A DNA stretch of 46,643 nucleotides from Pseudomonas sp. REP124 (GCF_020164475.1 NZ_JAIQWX010000037.1:1-46643); one strand, 5' to 3'; shown: positions 1 to 8,270, counted from the stretch's first letter. The notes: a model not told the origin generated them from the sequence alone. Translations and numbers: made by a program.

Positions 1-56
1 TGCTAAATACGTGTAGGTGACGTGAATCAACATTCGCGGCTATATGCTGGCGGAGC

Positions 57-117
57 GTAACCGTCCGGCCAAGTCACCTACCGAACTCCAGCATTAAGGG
101 CGATGGTGTCCGCGTAC
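57..117 (+). repeat. Left terminal inverted repeat of the IS66-like element
   Basis: Begins GTAACCGTCCGGCC and pairs in inverted orientation with 2173-2233. The longest uninterrupted match is about 20 bp, CGAACTCCAGCATTAAGGGC at 82-101. Confidence 0.8.
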
Positions 118-149
118 TTGTAAGCGGACGCGATCGCCCTTATCGCCAG

Positions 150-340
150 GATTTCCAAGCGCCTACGAAGCTCTTACCCCAAACGTTCAAAGCCCAGGTC
201 GTGCAGGAATGCCTGCATTCTGGCGCCTCAGTTTCTAGTGTCGCCATCAACCTTGTTGAAGGCGGCAGAACTGGCCCAGATTCCCGGCGCGTCGAGAAGC
301 GGATAGCCCAAAAAAGTGGTTGCGCGGCCATTTTAAGTTA
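150..340 (+). pseudogene. tnpA: IS66 TnpA-like remnant
   Basis: In the frame containing 183-251 the translation reads TFKAQVVQECLHSGASVSSVAI. This is the helix-turn-helix start of IS66-family TnpA (family pattern FKAQVV-x-C-x-G-x-SVA-x-VA). After this block the expected N-A-N-L-V-R-R-W region is deleted or scrambled (NLVEGGRTG), and the frame stops near 340. No good start codon lies in frame upstream. It is therefore a fragment, useful mainly as evidence for the ancestry of the element around it. Confidence 0.65.
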
Positions 341-418
341 ATATTTTCTGAGTGTTCTGCGCGTATTTTAAGAAAACCTTGGCTCGGTTAAAAAAATCTA
401 GCCACGACAGGGGAAAAA

Positions 419-1918
419 ATGGGAAATCTAGTAGGTTACGCCCATTTGATCAAGGCGATGGGGCTGAAGGCTATCGGGGTAAAGAGGCCCGCACTCGTTC
501 AACCCGTCACCCGCATTGAGCGGATCAACGGCGCGCTTGCAGTGCCTCAAGCGGTTGCACCGGAGGCTGGGGATTTTCTCGCCCACATCATCTTTGCGCT
601 CAAACATGAGGGCGTCAATCTCTCTATTTTGACGCAGGCTCTGCCTCGCATTGAAGGTCAACTCCTTGTCGAGGCCATAACCCAATCTCCCAGCAGTGGC
701 TATCTGCGCAAAGTTTGCTTCCTCTGGGAAGTCTACTCCGGCGCTTTACTGGACTACACGGACAAGCCTCGGGGCCCCGGCGTCCTCCTTTTTGATCCAG
801 AGCGGTACATCACTGGCCCATCGGTACGAAACAATCGCTGGCGCGTGGACTTCAATGGGCTGGGGACACTCCAATACTGCGCAACGGTAGAGCGCACGCC
901 TGAGGTCCAAGCCCTGCTTGAATACGATATTCTAGGGCGCTCGAAAAAGTTCATTGCTTCCTTGCCTAAGGAAATGATGGATCGCACCATCAACTGGGCG
1001 TACCTGAGCGAGACAGATTCCTCATTTGCGATTGAAAAGGAAGCACCAAGCCAGCAGAAATCAGAGCGTTTCGTTCAGTTGCTGCGCCAGGCACATGACC
1101 GCCAGCCGCTTACCGAAGACTACTTGGTCGCTCTGCAAAACAATGCAATTTCCCAACCGCTTGAATGGGCGGTGGCCTTCCGGCATGAACAAAACCACCT
1201 GACCAACTCCTTTCGAGGAGCGGCTGGGGTTACCTATGTCCCCCCACCTCCAGACCTTTGCCGGGATCTGATGTTCGAACTCATGGCCTTCGCAAACCAT
1301 GCACCGTTGGAGCTTGACCCGCTGGTGGCCGCCGGCATTGCCTCATTCGGGTTTGTGTTCTTGCATCCCTTCATGGATGGGAATGGCCGACTGTCGCGCT
1401 TCTTGATACACCAGGCATTGTGCTGCAGCGGTGCGCTGGAGAACGGTTTGTTACTCCCTGTCTCCGTTGCCATGAAGCGAGAGGAGCAACGCTACCTTGA
1501 AGCTCTGCAGAGCTTCTCGAAACCTACCCGGCAATTCTGGGACGTCCGTGGGATCGATGCCGACAACCTGTCGCTTAACTTCACCGGCGATCCAAGCCTC
1601 TATCGCTACTGGGATGCGACTGAATGTGTGGCCTTCACGCTGGAAATGGCCAAGCGGGCATTGGAAATCGAACTGAGGGAGGAAACGGAGTATCTGCAAC
1701 GATACGACACGTTGCTCAAGGTGGTTAATGACAACTACGACGTGCGCGGCAGCCTCTTGAGCAAATTGATAATGCAGTGCTTAGACCAGAATGGGGTCGT
1801 ATCAAGGGGCCGGCGGAAGCAATACAACGGGTATATCCAAGAGGAGGTTTTCGACTTCCTCGAAGCTCACGCCCAAGCCCTTCTGGCGGAAGCCTACGCA
1901 GAGCCCGACGACCAATAG
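419..1918 (+). CDS. Fic family protein (probable AMP transferase)
   Basis: 499 residues. The Fic core motif HPFMDGNGRLSR is complete at residues 316-327. His316 is the expected catalytic base, and the GNGR loop binds phosphate. Fic proteins transfer AMP or related groups onto hydroxyl side chains of target proteins. Upstream, at residues 202-206, is SFAIE. It sits where class II Fic enzymes carry the inhibitory (S/T)xxxE(G/N) helix, but the residue after Glu is Lys instead of Gly/Asn. The N-terminal 190 residues have no domain I recognise, and the last 120 could form a winged-helix-like tail. The ATG at 419 has an AGGGG ribosome site 6-7 bases upstream. The gene is the only intact cargo of the surrounding IS66-like element and has no adjacent antitoxin gene. 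The target is unknown. Confidence 0.85.
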   Translation: MGNLVGYAHLIKAMGLKAIGVKRPALVQPVTRIERINGALAVPQAVAPEAGDFLAHIIFALKHEGVNLSILTQALPRIEGQLLVEAITQSPSSGYLRKVCFLWEVYSGALLDYTDKPRGPGVLLFDPERYITGPSVRNNRWRVDFNGLGTLQYCATVERTPEVQALLEYDILGRSKKFIASLPKEMMDRTINWAYLSETDSSFAIEKEAPSQQKSERFVQLLRQAHDRQPLTEDYLVALQNNAISQPLEWAVAFRHEQNHLTNSFRGAAGVTYVPPPPDLCRDLMFELMAFANHAPLELDPLVAAGIASFGFVFLHPFMDGNGRLSRFLIHQALCCSGALENGLLLPVSVAMKREEQRYLEALQSFSKPTRQFWDVRGIDADNLSLNFTGDPSLYRYWDATECVAFTLEMAKRALEIELREETEYLQRYDTLLKVVNDNYDVRGSLLSKLIMQCLDQNGVVSRGRRKQYNGYIQEEVFDFLEAHAQALLAEAYAEPDDQ

Positions 1919-2172
1919 TCCAGCGACCGTGGCGATTGAATGGCCGGTGGTAGATCCCCCGCGTAAAGCCATGCCCAACTCAATCGCGCCATCCCGACTA
2001 ACTCTTAGGCGGCCCTATTTTCAACACTGAACATCTTTGAAAAGGCCCAGGCGTGCGATCGCTCACTCACATAGCCAACACTGGAATACCGCTGAAAGTC
2101 GCCACACCAGCCAGAGCAGCGAATGCCAGCTTGCCGTCGCCGGTATCACCCAAGGCGACTAGAGCGTAGACA
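1919..2172. other. Non-coding right part of the IS66-like element
   Basis: About 250 bp between the Fic stop and the right inverted repeat. There is no start-to-stop gene I can support. A minus-strand frame ending near 2073 gives a hydrophobic, alanine-rich peptide of about 40 residues without an ATG; this could be debris from an older passenger gene. Confidence 0.4.
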
Positions 2173-2233
2173 ATATGCGTATACCATTGCCCTTAATGCT
2201 GGAGTTCGGAAGGTGAGTTCGCCGGACGCTTAT
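2173..2233 (-). repeat. Right terminal inverted repeat of the IS66-like element
   Basis: Inverted partner of 57-117. Read on the minus strand it begins ATAAGCGTCCGGCG and ends within the codons just upstream of the sensor-kinase start. Confidence 0.78.
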
Positions 2234-2254
2234 CTGGTGGAGGAGCGCCGGTGA
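2234..2254 (+). pseudogene. 3' tail of a disrupted response-regulator gene (candidate)
   Basis: Right of the element the frame reads L-V-E-E-R-R-stop, and the TGA overlaps the GTG start of the kinase (GTGA). That coupled overlap is usual for OmpR-type regulator/kinase pairs. Left of the element (26-55) the frame reads INIRGYMLAE, similar to the RGxGYxL end of OmpR-type winged helices. The 8 bp flanking duplications lie in the same codon phase on both sides. Nearly all of the regulator lies outside the window, and a stop at 23-25 shows that the upstream part is also degraded or out of frame. This is an inference from small fragments. Confidence 0.4.
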
Positions 2255-3656
2255 CTTCGATCAGGCGTCGCACCCTGACCCTGATCATTGGCCTGATGCT
2301 CGCCGGTATCGCCGTGATCAGCGTGTTCAACCTGCACGACAGCAACCATGAAATCGCCGAAGTCTATGACGCGCAACTCGCCCGCAACGCACGTCTGTTG
2401 CAGGGCGTGCTGCGCATGCCGTTGGCCGGCAAGGACCAGAGCGAGTTGTATCAGGCCTTCAACAAGGCCCTGGGTGAGGCCGAGCCCAGAGTCGAGGGTC
2501 ATCCTTATGAAAGCAAGATCGCCTTCCAGGTCTGGGATCGCAAGGGCGAGGTACTGGTGCACACCGCCAGCGCACCCTCTTTCACCGTCCCGCCGACAAA
2601 AACCGGCTTCAGCGATGTGATGGATCTGAACAACCGCCATTGGCGCGCCTTCCTGCTGGAAGACAAACAGAATGATCTGCGGATCTGCGGATCTGGGTCG
2701 GCGAGCGGGACGATGTGCGTGCCGATCTGGTGGACCGCATCGTGCGTCATACGCTGTGGCCCAACGTTCTGGGCAGTCTGATTCTGGCGGTCATGGTCTG
2801 GCTGGCCATCGGCTGGGGTCTAAAACCCCTGGCCGACATGGCCGCGACCCTGCGGGCACGGCACGGCGGCTCGCTGGAACCGCTGCAGCTGTCGCCATTG
2901 CCCAATGAGCTGGAGCCGATGCAGGCGGCGCTCAACCGCATGCTCGCGCAGATCCAGGAGGTGCTTGGCCGGGAACGGCGCTTCATCGCCGACGCGGCGC
3001 ACGAGATGCGCACTCCGCTGGCGGTGCTGCGGGTGCACGCGCAGAACCTGCTGGAAGCCGGGACCGAACAGGAGCGCCGTGAATCCCTGGAATTTCTGAT
3101 CGCAGGTGTCGACCGCACCAGCCGTCTGGTCAATCAATTGCTGACCATGGCCCGCCTGGAACCCAAGGCCACGCCCGCGCCGTTGCCCACCATCGACCTG
3201 ACCCAGACCATTCGCGATTGTCTAGTTCAACTCACGCCCTGGTTGTTGAGCAAGCGCCTGGAGCTGGCATTCGACGGTATCGAGCAGCCTTGCAAAGTGG
3301 CCACGGATGCAGCCGCCATCGACATCGCCCTCAACAACCTGATCACCAACGCGGCGAATTTCTCCCCTGAACACGGGGTCATCAGCGTGCAGTTGAGGCT
3401 GTCCGAGGGGTTTTATCACCTGAGCGTCGAAGATCAGGGGCCGGGTATCGACGAAGCCGACCGCGCCCGCCTGTTCGAGCGCTTCTACAGCCGCGGCAAC
3501 CACCAGGGCGCCGGTCTGGGGCTGACCATCGTCAACACCATCGCCACCCGTCTGCACGGGCGCATTACCCTGCTCAACCGCCCCGAAGGCGGATTGCGCG
3601 CCGTCCTGTCCATCCCCGGTAGGAGCGAGCTTGCTCGCGATGGTGGTCAACGATAA
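2251..3656 (+). pseudogene. Frameshifted sensor histidine kinase (QseC/PmrB-like)
   Basis: Two overlapping frames (2251-2781 and 2715-3656) together encode one kinase. The first part has an N-terminal membrane helix after residue 8 and a periplasmic sensor region. The second part has a second membrane helix (LWPNVLGSLILAVMVWLAI), a HAMP-like linker, the H box AAHEMRTPLA, the N box NNLITNAANFS, and the DQGPGI and GAGLGL ATP-lid motifs. The break is a duplicated 8-mer, GATCTGCG, at 2674-2689. Removing one copy restores the reading ...NDLRIWVGERDD... through the junction. All catalytic motifs are intact, so the lesion is simple and potentially revertible. The last residues (RSELARDGGQR) are encoded by a REP element. 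The partner regulator appears to be lost to the upstream insertion. Confidence 0.85.
2674..2695. repeat. 8 bp tandem duplication causing the kinase frameshift
   Basis: GATCTGCG occurs twice in direct succession (2674-2681, 2682-2689), followed by a 6 bp partial copy (2690-2695). The unit length is not a multiple of three. Confidence 0.9.
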
Positions 3657-3718
3657 CGCTGCGTACCTGATGCTCCGCGGTTTCCTTGCGTGCATCGCGA
3701 GCAAGCTCGGCTCCTACA
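3619..3718. repeat. REP pair (copy 1)
   Basis: Arms GTAGGAGCGAGCTTGCTCGCGA (3619-3640) and its inverted counterpart (3695-3718, with one extra G) enclose a spacer of about 54 bp. The spacer is similar to copy 2 at 6413-6512. The left arm is translated as the end of the kinase frame, and the right arm supplies the stop codon of the LysR gene on the other strand. Confidence 0.88.
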
Positions 3719-4613
3719 GTGGATCGGGGTGGCCGAGCAGTAGTGATTGTTCGCGCTCGCAAAGCTCCACCACGTAATCCCACATCACCCGCAGTCGCAC
3801 CGATTTGTGCAGGTCCCGACGGGTGCTGATCCAGTAGCTGCGCAAAATGCTTTCCTCGGCGAACAACGGCACCAGCCCGGGATCGGCGCTGGCCATGTAG
3901 CACGGTAATACCGCGATACCCAGCCCCGCGCGGGCCGCCTGTTGCTGGGCGATGACACTGGTGCTGTGAAAGACCACCTGCGGGTTGCGGCAAAAGCTGT
4001 TGAGGAACATCAGTTCCTGGCTGAACAGCAGATCGTCGACGTAGCCGATCCAGGCGTGCCGCCCCAAGTCCTCGCGACTGCGCAGCGGCGGTGCCTTGTC
4101 CAGATACGCCTGGCTGGCGTAGAGCGCCAGCCGGTAGTCGGTGAGCTTGCGCGTGACCAGCATGTCGGCGTCGGGGCGTTCCAGGTGAATGCTGATTTCC
4201 GCCTCGCGGTTGAGGATGCTGACAAAACGCGGCACCGCCACCAGCTCCACCTCCAGCCCCGGATAACGCTCGAACAGGCCGTTCATGCGACTGGACAGGA
4301 ACATGATGCCCAGCCCTTCGGTGACCCCGACACGAATCTTGCCCAGAGGCGCCGTCGACTGGGTGATTTCCTCCTGAGCCAGCAGCGCCACGTTCTCCAT
4401 GGCCTCGGCATGCTTGAGCAACGCTTCTCCCGCCGGCGTCATTTCATAACCCTGGGCGTGTTGCACGAACAGCGCCGTGCCGAGGCTCTTTTCGATGGCC
4501 TCGATGTGCCGCGCAACCGTCGCATGGGTGGTGTTCAGACGGCGGGCAGCGGTTAGCAAACGCCCGCTACGCTGGAGCTCGAGAAAAAACCGCAGGTCAT
4601 TCCAGTCGAACAT
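3714..4613 (-). CDS. LysR-family transcriptional regulator
   Basis: 299 residues with the N-terminal LysR winged helix (FFLELQRSGRLLTAARRLNTTHATVARHIEAIEK in outline, residues 9-42) and a substrate-binding domain beginning near residue 92 (GKIRVGVTEG). It is transcribed away from the GMC oxidoreductase and MFS genes with a 131 bp shared upstream region, the usual arrangement for a regulator of the adjacent operon. The final codons, D-P-L-stop, end in the TAG of a REP arm. The inducer cannot be read from the sequence but is probably related to the oxidoreductase substrate. Confidence 0.9.
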   Translation of the reverse strand: MFDWNDLRFFLELQRSGRLLTAARRLNTTHATVARHIEAIEKSLGTALFVQHAQGYEMTPAGEALLKHAEAMENVALLAQEEITQSTAPLGKIRVGVTEGLGIMFLSSRMNGLFERYPGLEVELVAVPRFVSILNREAEISIHLERPDADMLVTRKLTDYRLALYASQAYLDKAPPLRSREDLGRHAWIGYVDDLLFSQELMFLNSFCRNPQVVFHSTSVIAQQQAARAGLGIAVLPCYMASADPGLVPLFAEESILRSYWISTRRDLHKSVRLRVMWDYVVELCEREQSLLLGHPDPL

Positions 4614-4646
4614 GAATCATCCTTGGGCTTGCGAGTTGAACACGCT

Positions 4647-4692
4647 GTTTAAAAACGCACAGTGGCTGCGTAAAAACTAACATTTTTTAAAC
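4647..4692. promoter_or_regulatory. Candidate LysR operator region with nested inverted repeats
   Basis: The divergent LysR/GMC spacer holds 9 bp inverted arms, GTTTAAAAA at 4647-4655 and TTTTTAAAC at 4684-4692. Inside them is a 5 bp pair, ACGCA (4655-4659) and TGCGT (4667-4671). Position and symmetry fit a regulator-binding region; function is inferred. Confidence 0.35.
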
Positions 4693-4744
4693 GAAAGCTA
4701 ACAACTAGGATGGTCACAACAAGAAAAACAATGCGAGGTCAGGG

Positions 4745-6391
4745 ATGCAAGCTACCCAGGATACCTACGACTACATCGTGGTCGGGGCCGGACCGGCCGG
4801 TTGCCTGCTGGCCAATCGACTGTCGGCCAATCCGCAACACCGGGTGCTGCTGCTCGAAGCCGGTGGCCGCGATAACTATGCGTGGATTCACATCCCCGTC
4901 GGTTACCTGTTCTGCATCGGCAACCCGCGCACCGACTGGTGCTTCAAGACCGAAGCGCAACCCGGACTGCAAGGCCGCACCCTGAGCTACCCGCGCGGCA
5001 AGGTGCTCGGTGGCTGCTCCTCCATCAACGGCATGATCTACATGCGTGGCCAGGCCGGCGACTACGATCGCTGGGCCGCCGAGGGCAACCCCGGCTGGCG
5101 CTGGCAGGACGTGCTGCCGCTGTTCAAGAAAAGCGAAAACCACTTTGCCGGCGACTCCGAATTCCACGGCGCCAGCGGCGACTGGCGGGTGGAGCGCCAG
5201 CGCCTGTCGTGGCCGATCCTCGATGCCTTTCGCAGCGCCGCCGAGCAAAGCGGCATCGCCAGCATCGATGACTTCAACCAGGGCGACAACGAAGGTTGTG
5301 GCTACTTTCAGGTCAACCAGAAGGCCGGCATCCGCTGGAATGCGGCCAAGGCCTTTCTCAAACCGATTCGCGACCGTGCGAACCTGACCGTATTGACCGG
5401 GGTCGAGGTTGATCGCGTGCTGCTGGAAAACGCCCGCGCCTCGGCAGTGAGCGTGCGCTGGCAAGGTCAGGTCCAGACCTTTAAGGCGCGCAAGGAAATC
5501 ATCTTGTGTGCCGGTTCCATCGGCTCGCCGAGCATTCTGCAACGCTCGGGCATCGGCCCTCGCCCGCTGCTGCATCGCCTTGGTATCGGTGTCGTGCATG
5601 AATTGCCCGGCGTCGGTGGCAACCTGCAGGATCACCTGCAACTACGGTTGATCTACAAACTGGAGAACGCCCGCACCCTCAACCAGATCGCCGGCAGTGT
5701 GTGGGGCAAGATGGGCATGGGCCTGCGTTATCTGTATGACCGCAGCGGCCCGCTGTCCATGGCGCCGAGCCAGCTAGGGGCCTTTGCCCGTTCGGGGCCG
5801 GAGCAGACCTCGGCCAACCTCGAATACCACGTGCAACCGCTGTCCCTGGAACGATTTGGCGAGCCGCTGCACAACTTCCCGGCGTTTACCGCCTCGGTCT
5901 GCGACCTGCGTCCGAAAAGCCGTGGCAAGGTGGAAATCCGCTCCGTCGATCCGCAACAGGCGCCGTTGATTCAACCCAATTACCTGAGCCATCCGGAAGA
6001 CTTGCGAGTCGCCGCCGACGCCATCCGCCTGACCCGACGCATCGTCGCCGCCCCGGCCCTGAAGGCCTTCAAGCCCGTGGAATACCTGCCCGGCGACAGC
6101 CTGCAAAGCGAAGAACAACTGCACGAAGCCGCCGCGCGTATCGGCACGACGATTTTCCATCCCGTGGGCACCTGCCGGATGGGCAACGATGCCGATGCGG
6201 TGGTCGATGCCCAGCTGCGCGTCCACGGCATCCCCGGCCTGCGCATCGCCGACGCCTCGATCATGCCCAACATCACTTCGGGCAACACCTGCTCGCCGAC
6301 GTTGATGATTGCCGAAAAGGCTGCACAACTGATCCTCAACCCCGACACAAGGAGCATTGCCCCGGAATTGGAACTGGCTGCACATCCATGA
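4745..6391 (+). CDS. GMC family FAD-dependent oxidoreductase (choline/alcohol dehydrogenase-like)
   Basis: 548 residues, the usual length for bacterial GMC dehydrogenases. The FAD dinucleotide-binding motif GAGPAG is at residues 14-19, with the ribose-binding Glu at about 38. The first GMC signature (RGKVLGGCSSINGMIYMRG) spans about residues 84-102, the second (GSIGSPSILQRSGIG) lies near 257-271, and the C-terminal catalytic segment has HPVGTCRMG and GNTCSPTLMIAEKAA. Such enzymes oxidise a primary alcohol to an aldehyde, usually passing electrons to quinones. The ATG has GAGG 6 bases upstream. The neighbouring transporter suggests uptake and oxidation of the same compound. The substrate is unknown; BetA (choline) is a relative, but no betaine genes are adjacent. 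Confidence 0.88.
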   Translation: MQATQDTYDYIVVGAGPAGCLLANRLSANPQHRVLLLEAGGRDNYAWIHIPVGYLFCIGNPRTDWCFKTEAQPGLQGRTLSYPRGKVLGGCSSINGMIYMRGQAGDYDRWAAEGNPGWRWQDVLPLFKKSENHFAGDSEFHGASGDWRVERQRLSWPILDAFRSAAEQSGIASIDDFNQGDNEGCGYFQVNQKAGIRWNAAKAFLKPIRDRANLTVLTGVEVDRVLLENARASAVSVRWQGQVQTFKARKEIILCAGSIGSPSILQRSGIGPRPLLHRLGIGVVHELPGVGGNLQDHLQLRLIYKLENARTLNQIAGSVWGKMGMGLRYLYDRSGPLSMAPSQLGAFARSGPEQTSANLEYHVQPLSLERFGEPLHNFPAFTASVCDLRPKSRGKVEIRSVDPQQAPLIQPNYLSHPEDLRVAADAIRLTRRIVAAPALKAFKPVEYLPGDSLQSEEQLHEAAARIGTTIFHPVGTCRMGNDADAVVDAQLRVHGIPGLRIADASIMPNITSGNTCSPTLMIAEKAAQLILNPDTRSIAPELELAAHP

Positions 6392-6412
6392 AAACGAACG
6401 CCCCACCACCAC

Positions 6413-6512
6413 TGTAGGAGCGAGCTTGCTCGCGATGGACGCCAACGATAACGCTGGGCACCTGATGCCCCGCGGTGTTCTCAGGTTCATCGCGAGCAAG
6501 CTCGCTCCTACA
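6413..6512. repeat. REP pair (copy 2)
   Basis: Arms TGTAGGAGCGAGCTTGCTCGCGA-type (6413-6435) and inverted (6490-6512), total 100 bp. It lies between the GMC and MFS genes. The spacer resembles copy 1 in the same orientation. Confidence 0.9.
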
Positions 6513-6620
6513 GTGGGGATGTAGAACGGTTACACCCGATGCAAGGACAGTAGCGGCCCCGCCCACAAGGCAGGTGCCGACAGTGGAACAACAAAAACAA
6601 TCACTGTGAGGGATACCGAT

Positions 6621-8243
6621 ATGTCAGAACACGTTCAGCCCCTGGAAGCCGTGCGCAGCGCAGGCACCAGCAAGGAAACCCAGAAAGTCATCTTCGCCTC
6701 GTCGCTCGGCACGGTGTTCGAGTGGTATGACTTCTTCCTCTACGGCGCCCTCGCGGCGGTGATCAGCAAGCAGTTCTTCGCCGGAGTCAACGACACCACC
6801 GCCTTCATCTTCGCCCTGATGGCCTTCGCGGCCGGCTTCGTGGTCAGGCCGTTCGGCGCACTGGTCTTCGGTCGGCTGGGAGACATGATCGGACGTAAAT
6901 ACACTTTCCTCGCCACCATCGTCCTCATGGGCGTGGCGACCTTCTGCGTCGGCCTTCTGCCGACCTACGCCAGCATCGGCATCGCCGCGCCGATCATTCT
7001 TGTGGTGCTGCGCATGCTTCAGGGCCTGGCCTTGGGCGGCGAGTACGGCGGCGCCGCCACCTATGTCGCGGAACACGCGCCCATCGGCAAACGCGGTTTC
7101 CACACCAGCTGGATTCAGTCCACCGCCACCCTCGGCTTGCTGCTGTCGCTCCTGGTGGTGCTCGGTTGCCGCTACTTCACCGGCGATCAGTTCGAAGTCT
7201 GGGGCTGGCGCATTCCGTTCCTGTTCTCGATCGTCCTGCTGGGCATCTCGACCTGGATTCGCCTGAGCCTGCACGAGTCGCCGGCCTTCGTGAAAATGAA
7301 AGAGGAAGGCAAGCTCTGCAAGTCGCCGATCCGTGACTCCTTCGGCAAATGGGAAAACCTCAAGGTCGTGCTGATCGCCCTGTTCAGCATCAACGCCGGG
7401 CAGGCCGTGACCTTTTACGCGGCGCAGTTCTATGTGCTGTTCTTCCTCACCCAGTTCCTGAAAATGGACCCCGCCGTCGCCAACGGCCTGCTGATCATCA
7501 GCGTCACCATCGGCGCGCCATTCTTCATTTTCTTCGGCTGGCTGTCGGACAAGGTCGGACGCAAACCAGTGCTGATGATCGGCCTGCTGCTGGCCACCGC
7601 GCTGTACTTCCCGATCTTCAAATCCCTGGCCCACTACGCCAACCCGGCAATCGACCTGGCCAGCCGCCAGGCCCCGATCACCGTGACGGCCGATCCGGCC
7701 ACCTGCACCTTCCAGTTCGACCCGGTGGGCAAGGCCAAATTCGACAGCCCTTGCGACAAGGTCAAAACCTTCCTGGTCAAGCAGGGTCTGCCATACGAAA
7801 GCATCGCCGCCCCGGCCGGCAGCACCGTGCAGGTGAGTGTGGGCGACGTGAAAATCGACGGTTTCGACGAAGCCGCCCTGCGCGGCGCCGTGACCCTGGC
7901 CGGTTATCCGCAACAGGCTGACGCGCAACAGATCAACAAAACCATGATCGTGGCGCTGATCGTCGCGCTGATCATCATCTCCGCCATGTGCTACGGCCCG
8001 CTGGCGGCGCTGATGGTCGAACTGTTCCCGACCCGCATCCGTTACACCTCCATGTCCCTGCCCTACCACATCGGCAACGGCTGGTTCGGCGGTTTCCTGC
8101 CAACCGTGTCGTTCGCGCTGGTGGTGTACACCGGGGATATTTTCTACGGGCTGTGGTACCCGGTGCTGATTACCGGGGTGAGCCTGGTGGTGGGGATGCT
8201 GTGCCTGCGTGAGACGCGGAATGTGGATTTGGACAAGAACTGA
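6621..8243 (+). CDS. MFS transporter, metabolite:H+ symporter type, with an extracytoplasmic insert
   Basis: 540 residues from the ATG at 6621, which has GAGGG 7-8 bases upstream; a GTG at 6606 is possible but less well placed. The N-terminal half has the MHS-type pattern FEWYDFFLYG (33-42), the MFS loop GRLGDMIGRK (84-93) and RMLQGLALGGEYGG (131-144). The second half repeats the loop as GWLSDKVGRKP. Between the helix ending near 335 and the helix starting near 440 is a hydrophilic insert of about 100 residues, with Cys362 and Cys378. This is far longer than ordinary MFS loops and would be periplasmic. The probable role is uptake of the substrate of the upstream oxidoreductase. Confidence 0.88.
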   Translation: MSEHVQPLEAVRSAGTSKETQKVIFASSLGTVFEWYDFFLYGALAAVISKQFFAGVNDTTAFIFALMAFAAGFVVRPFGALVFGRLGDMIGRKYTFLATIVLMGVATFCVGLLPTYASIGIAAPIILVVLRMLQGLALGGEYGGAATYVAEHAPIGKRGFHTSWIQSTATLGLLLSLLVVLGCRYFTGDQFEVWGWRIPFLFSIVLLGISTWIRLSLHESPAFVKMKEEGKLCKSPIRDSFGKWENLKVVLIALFSINAGQAVTFYAAQFYVLFFLTQFLKMDPAVANGLLIISVTIGAPFFIFFGWLSDKVGRKPVLMIGLLLATALYFPIFKSLAHYANPAIDLASRQAPITVTADPATCTFQFDPVGKAKFDSPCDKVKTFLVKQGLPYESIAAPAGSTVQVSVGDVKIDGFDEAALRGAVTLAGYPQQADAQQINKTMIVALIVALIIISAMCYGPLAALMVELFPTRIRYTSMSLPYHIGNGWFGGFLPTVSFALVVYTGDIFYGLWYPVLITGVSLVVGMLCLRETRNVDLDKN

Positions 8244-8270
8244 GGGTAGCCACGAACAGGCAACCTGAAT

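Larger units (their letters stand above)
55..2233. mobile_element. IS66-like non-autonomous element carrying a Fic gene
   Basis: Imperfect terminal inverted repeats of about 60 bp bound this segment. The left repeat (57-117) starts GTAACCGTCCGG. The right repeat (2173-2233), read on the minus strand, starts ATAAGCGTCCGG. They share the block CGAACTCCAGCATTAAGGGC exactly and differ at roughly ten positions overall. IS66-family ends typically begin GTAA. Just inside the left repeat is an N-terminal remnant of an IS66 TnpA-type protein (about 150-290), which supports the family call. Flanking 8-mers CTGGCGGA (47-54) and CTGGTGGA (2234-2241) match at 7 of 8 positions, as expected for a slightly decayed 8 bp target duplication. 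No intact transposase is present, so the element resembles a 'transporter IS' with a passenger gene. The exact left edge is uncertain by 2 bp. Confidence 0.72.

Noticed and set aside
140..331. A 63-codon minus-strand frame at the left end of the element
   Set aside because: The plus strand here encodes a recognisable TnpA remnant; the minus frame is its shadow.
3619..3718. REP pair considered as a rho-independent terminator or CRISPR-like repeat
   Set aside because: The arms are far apart without a T-run, and copies are dispersed with non-unique spacers. It fits REP pairs, not terminators or CRISPR arrays.
4739..5641. A 300-codon minus-strand frame inside the GMC gene
   Set aside because: The GMC motifs on the plus strand are continuous and complete; the antisense frame has no domain.
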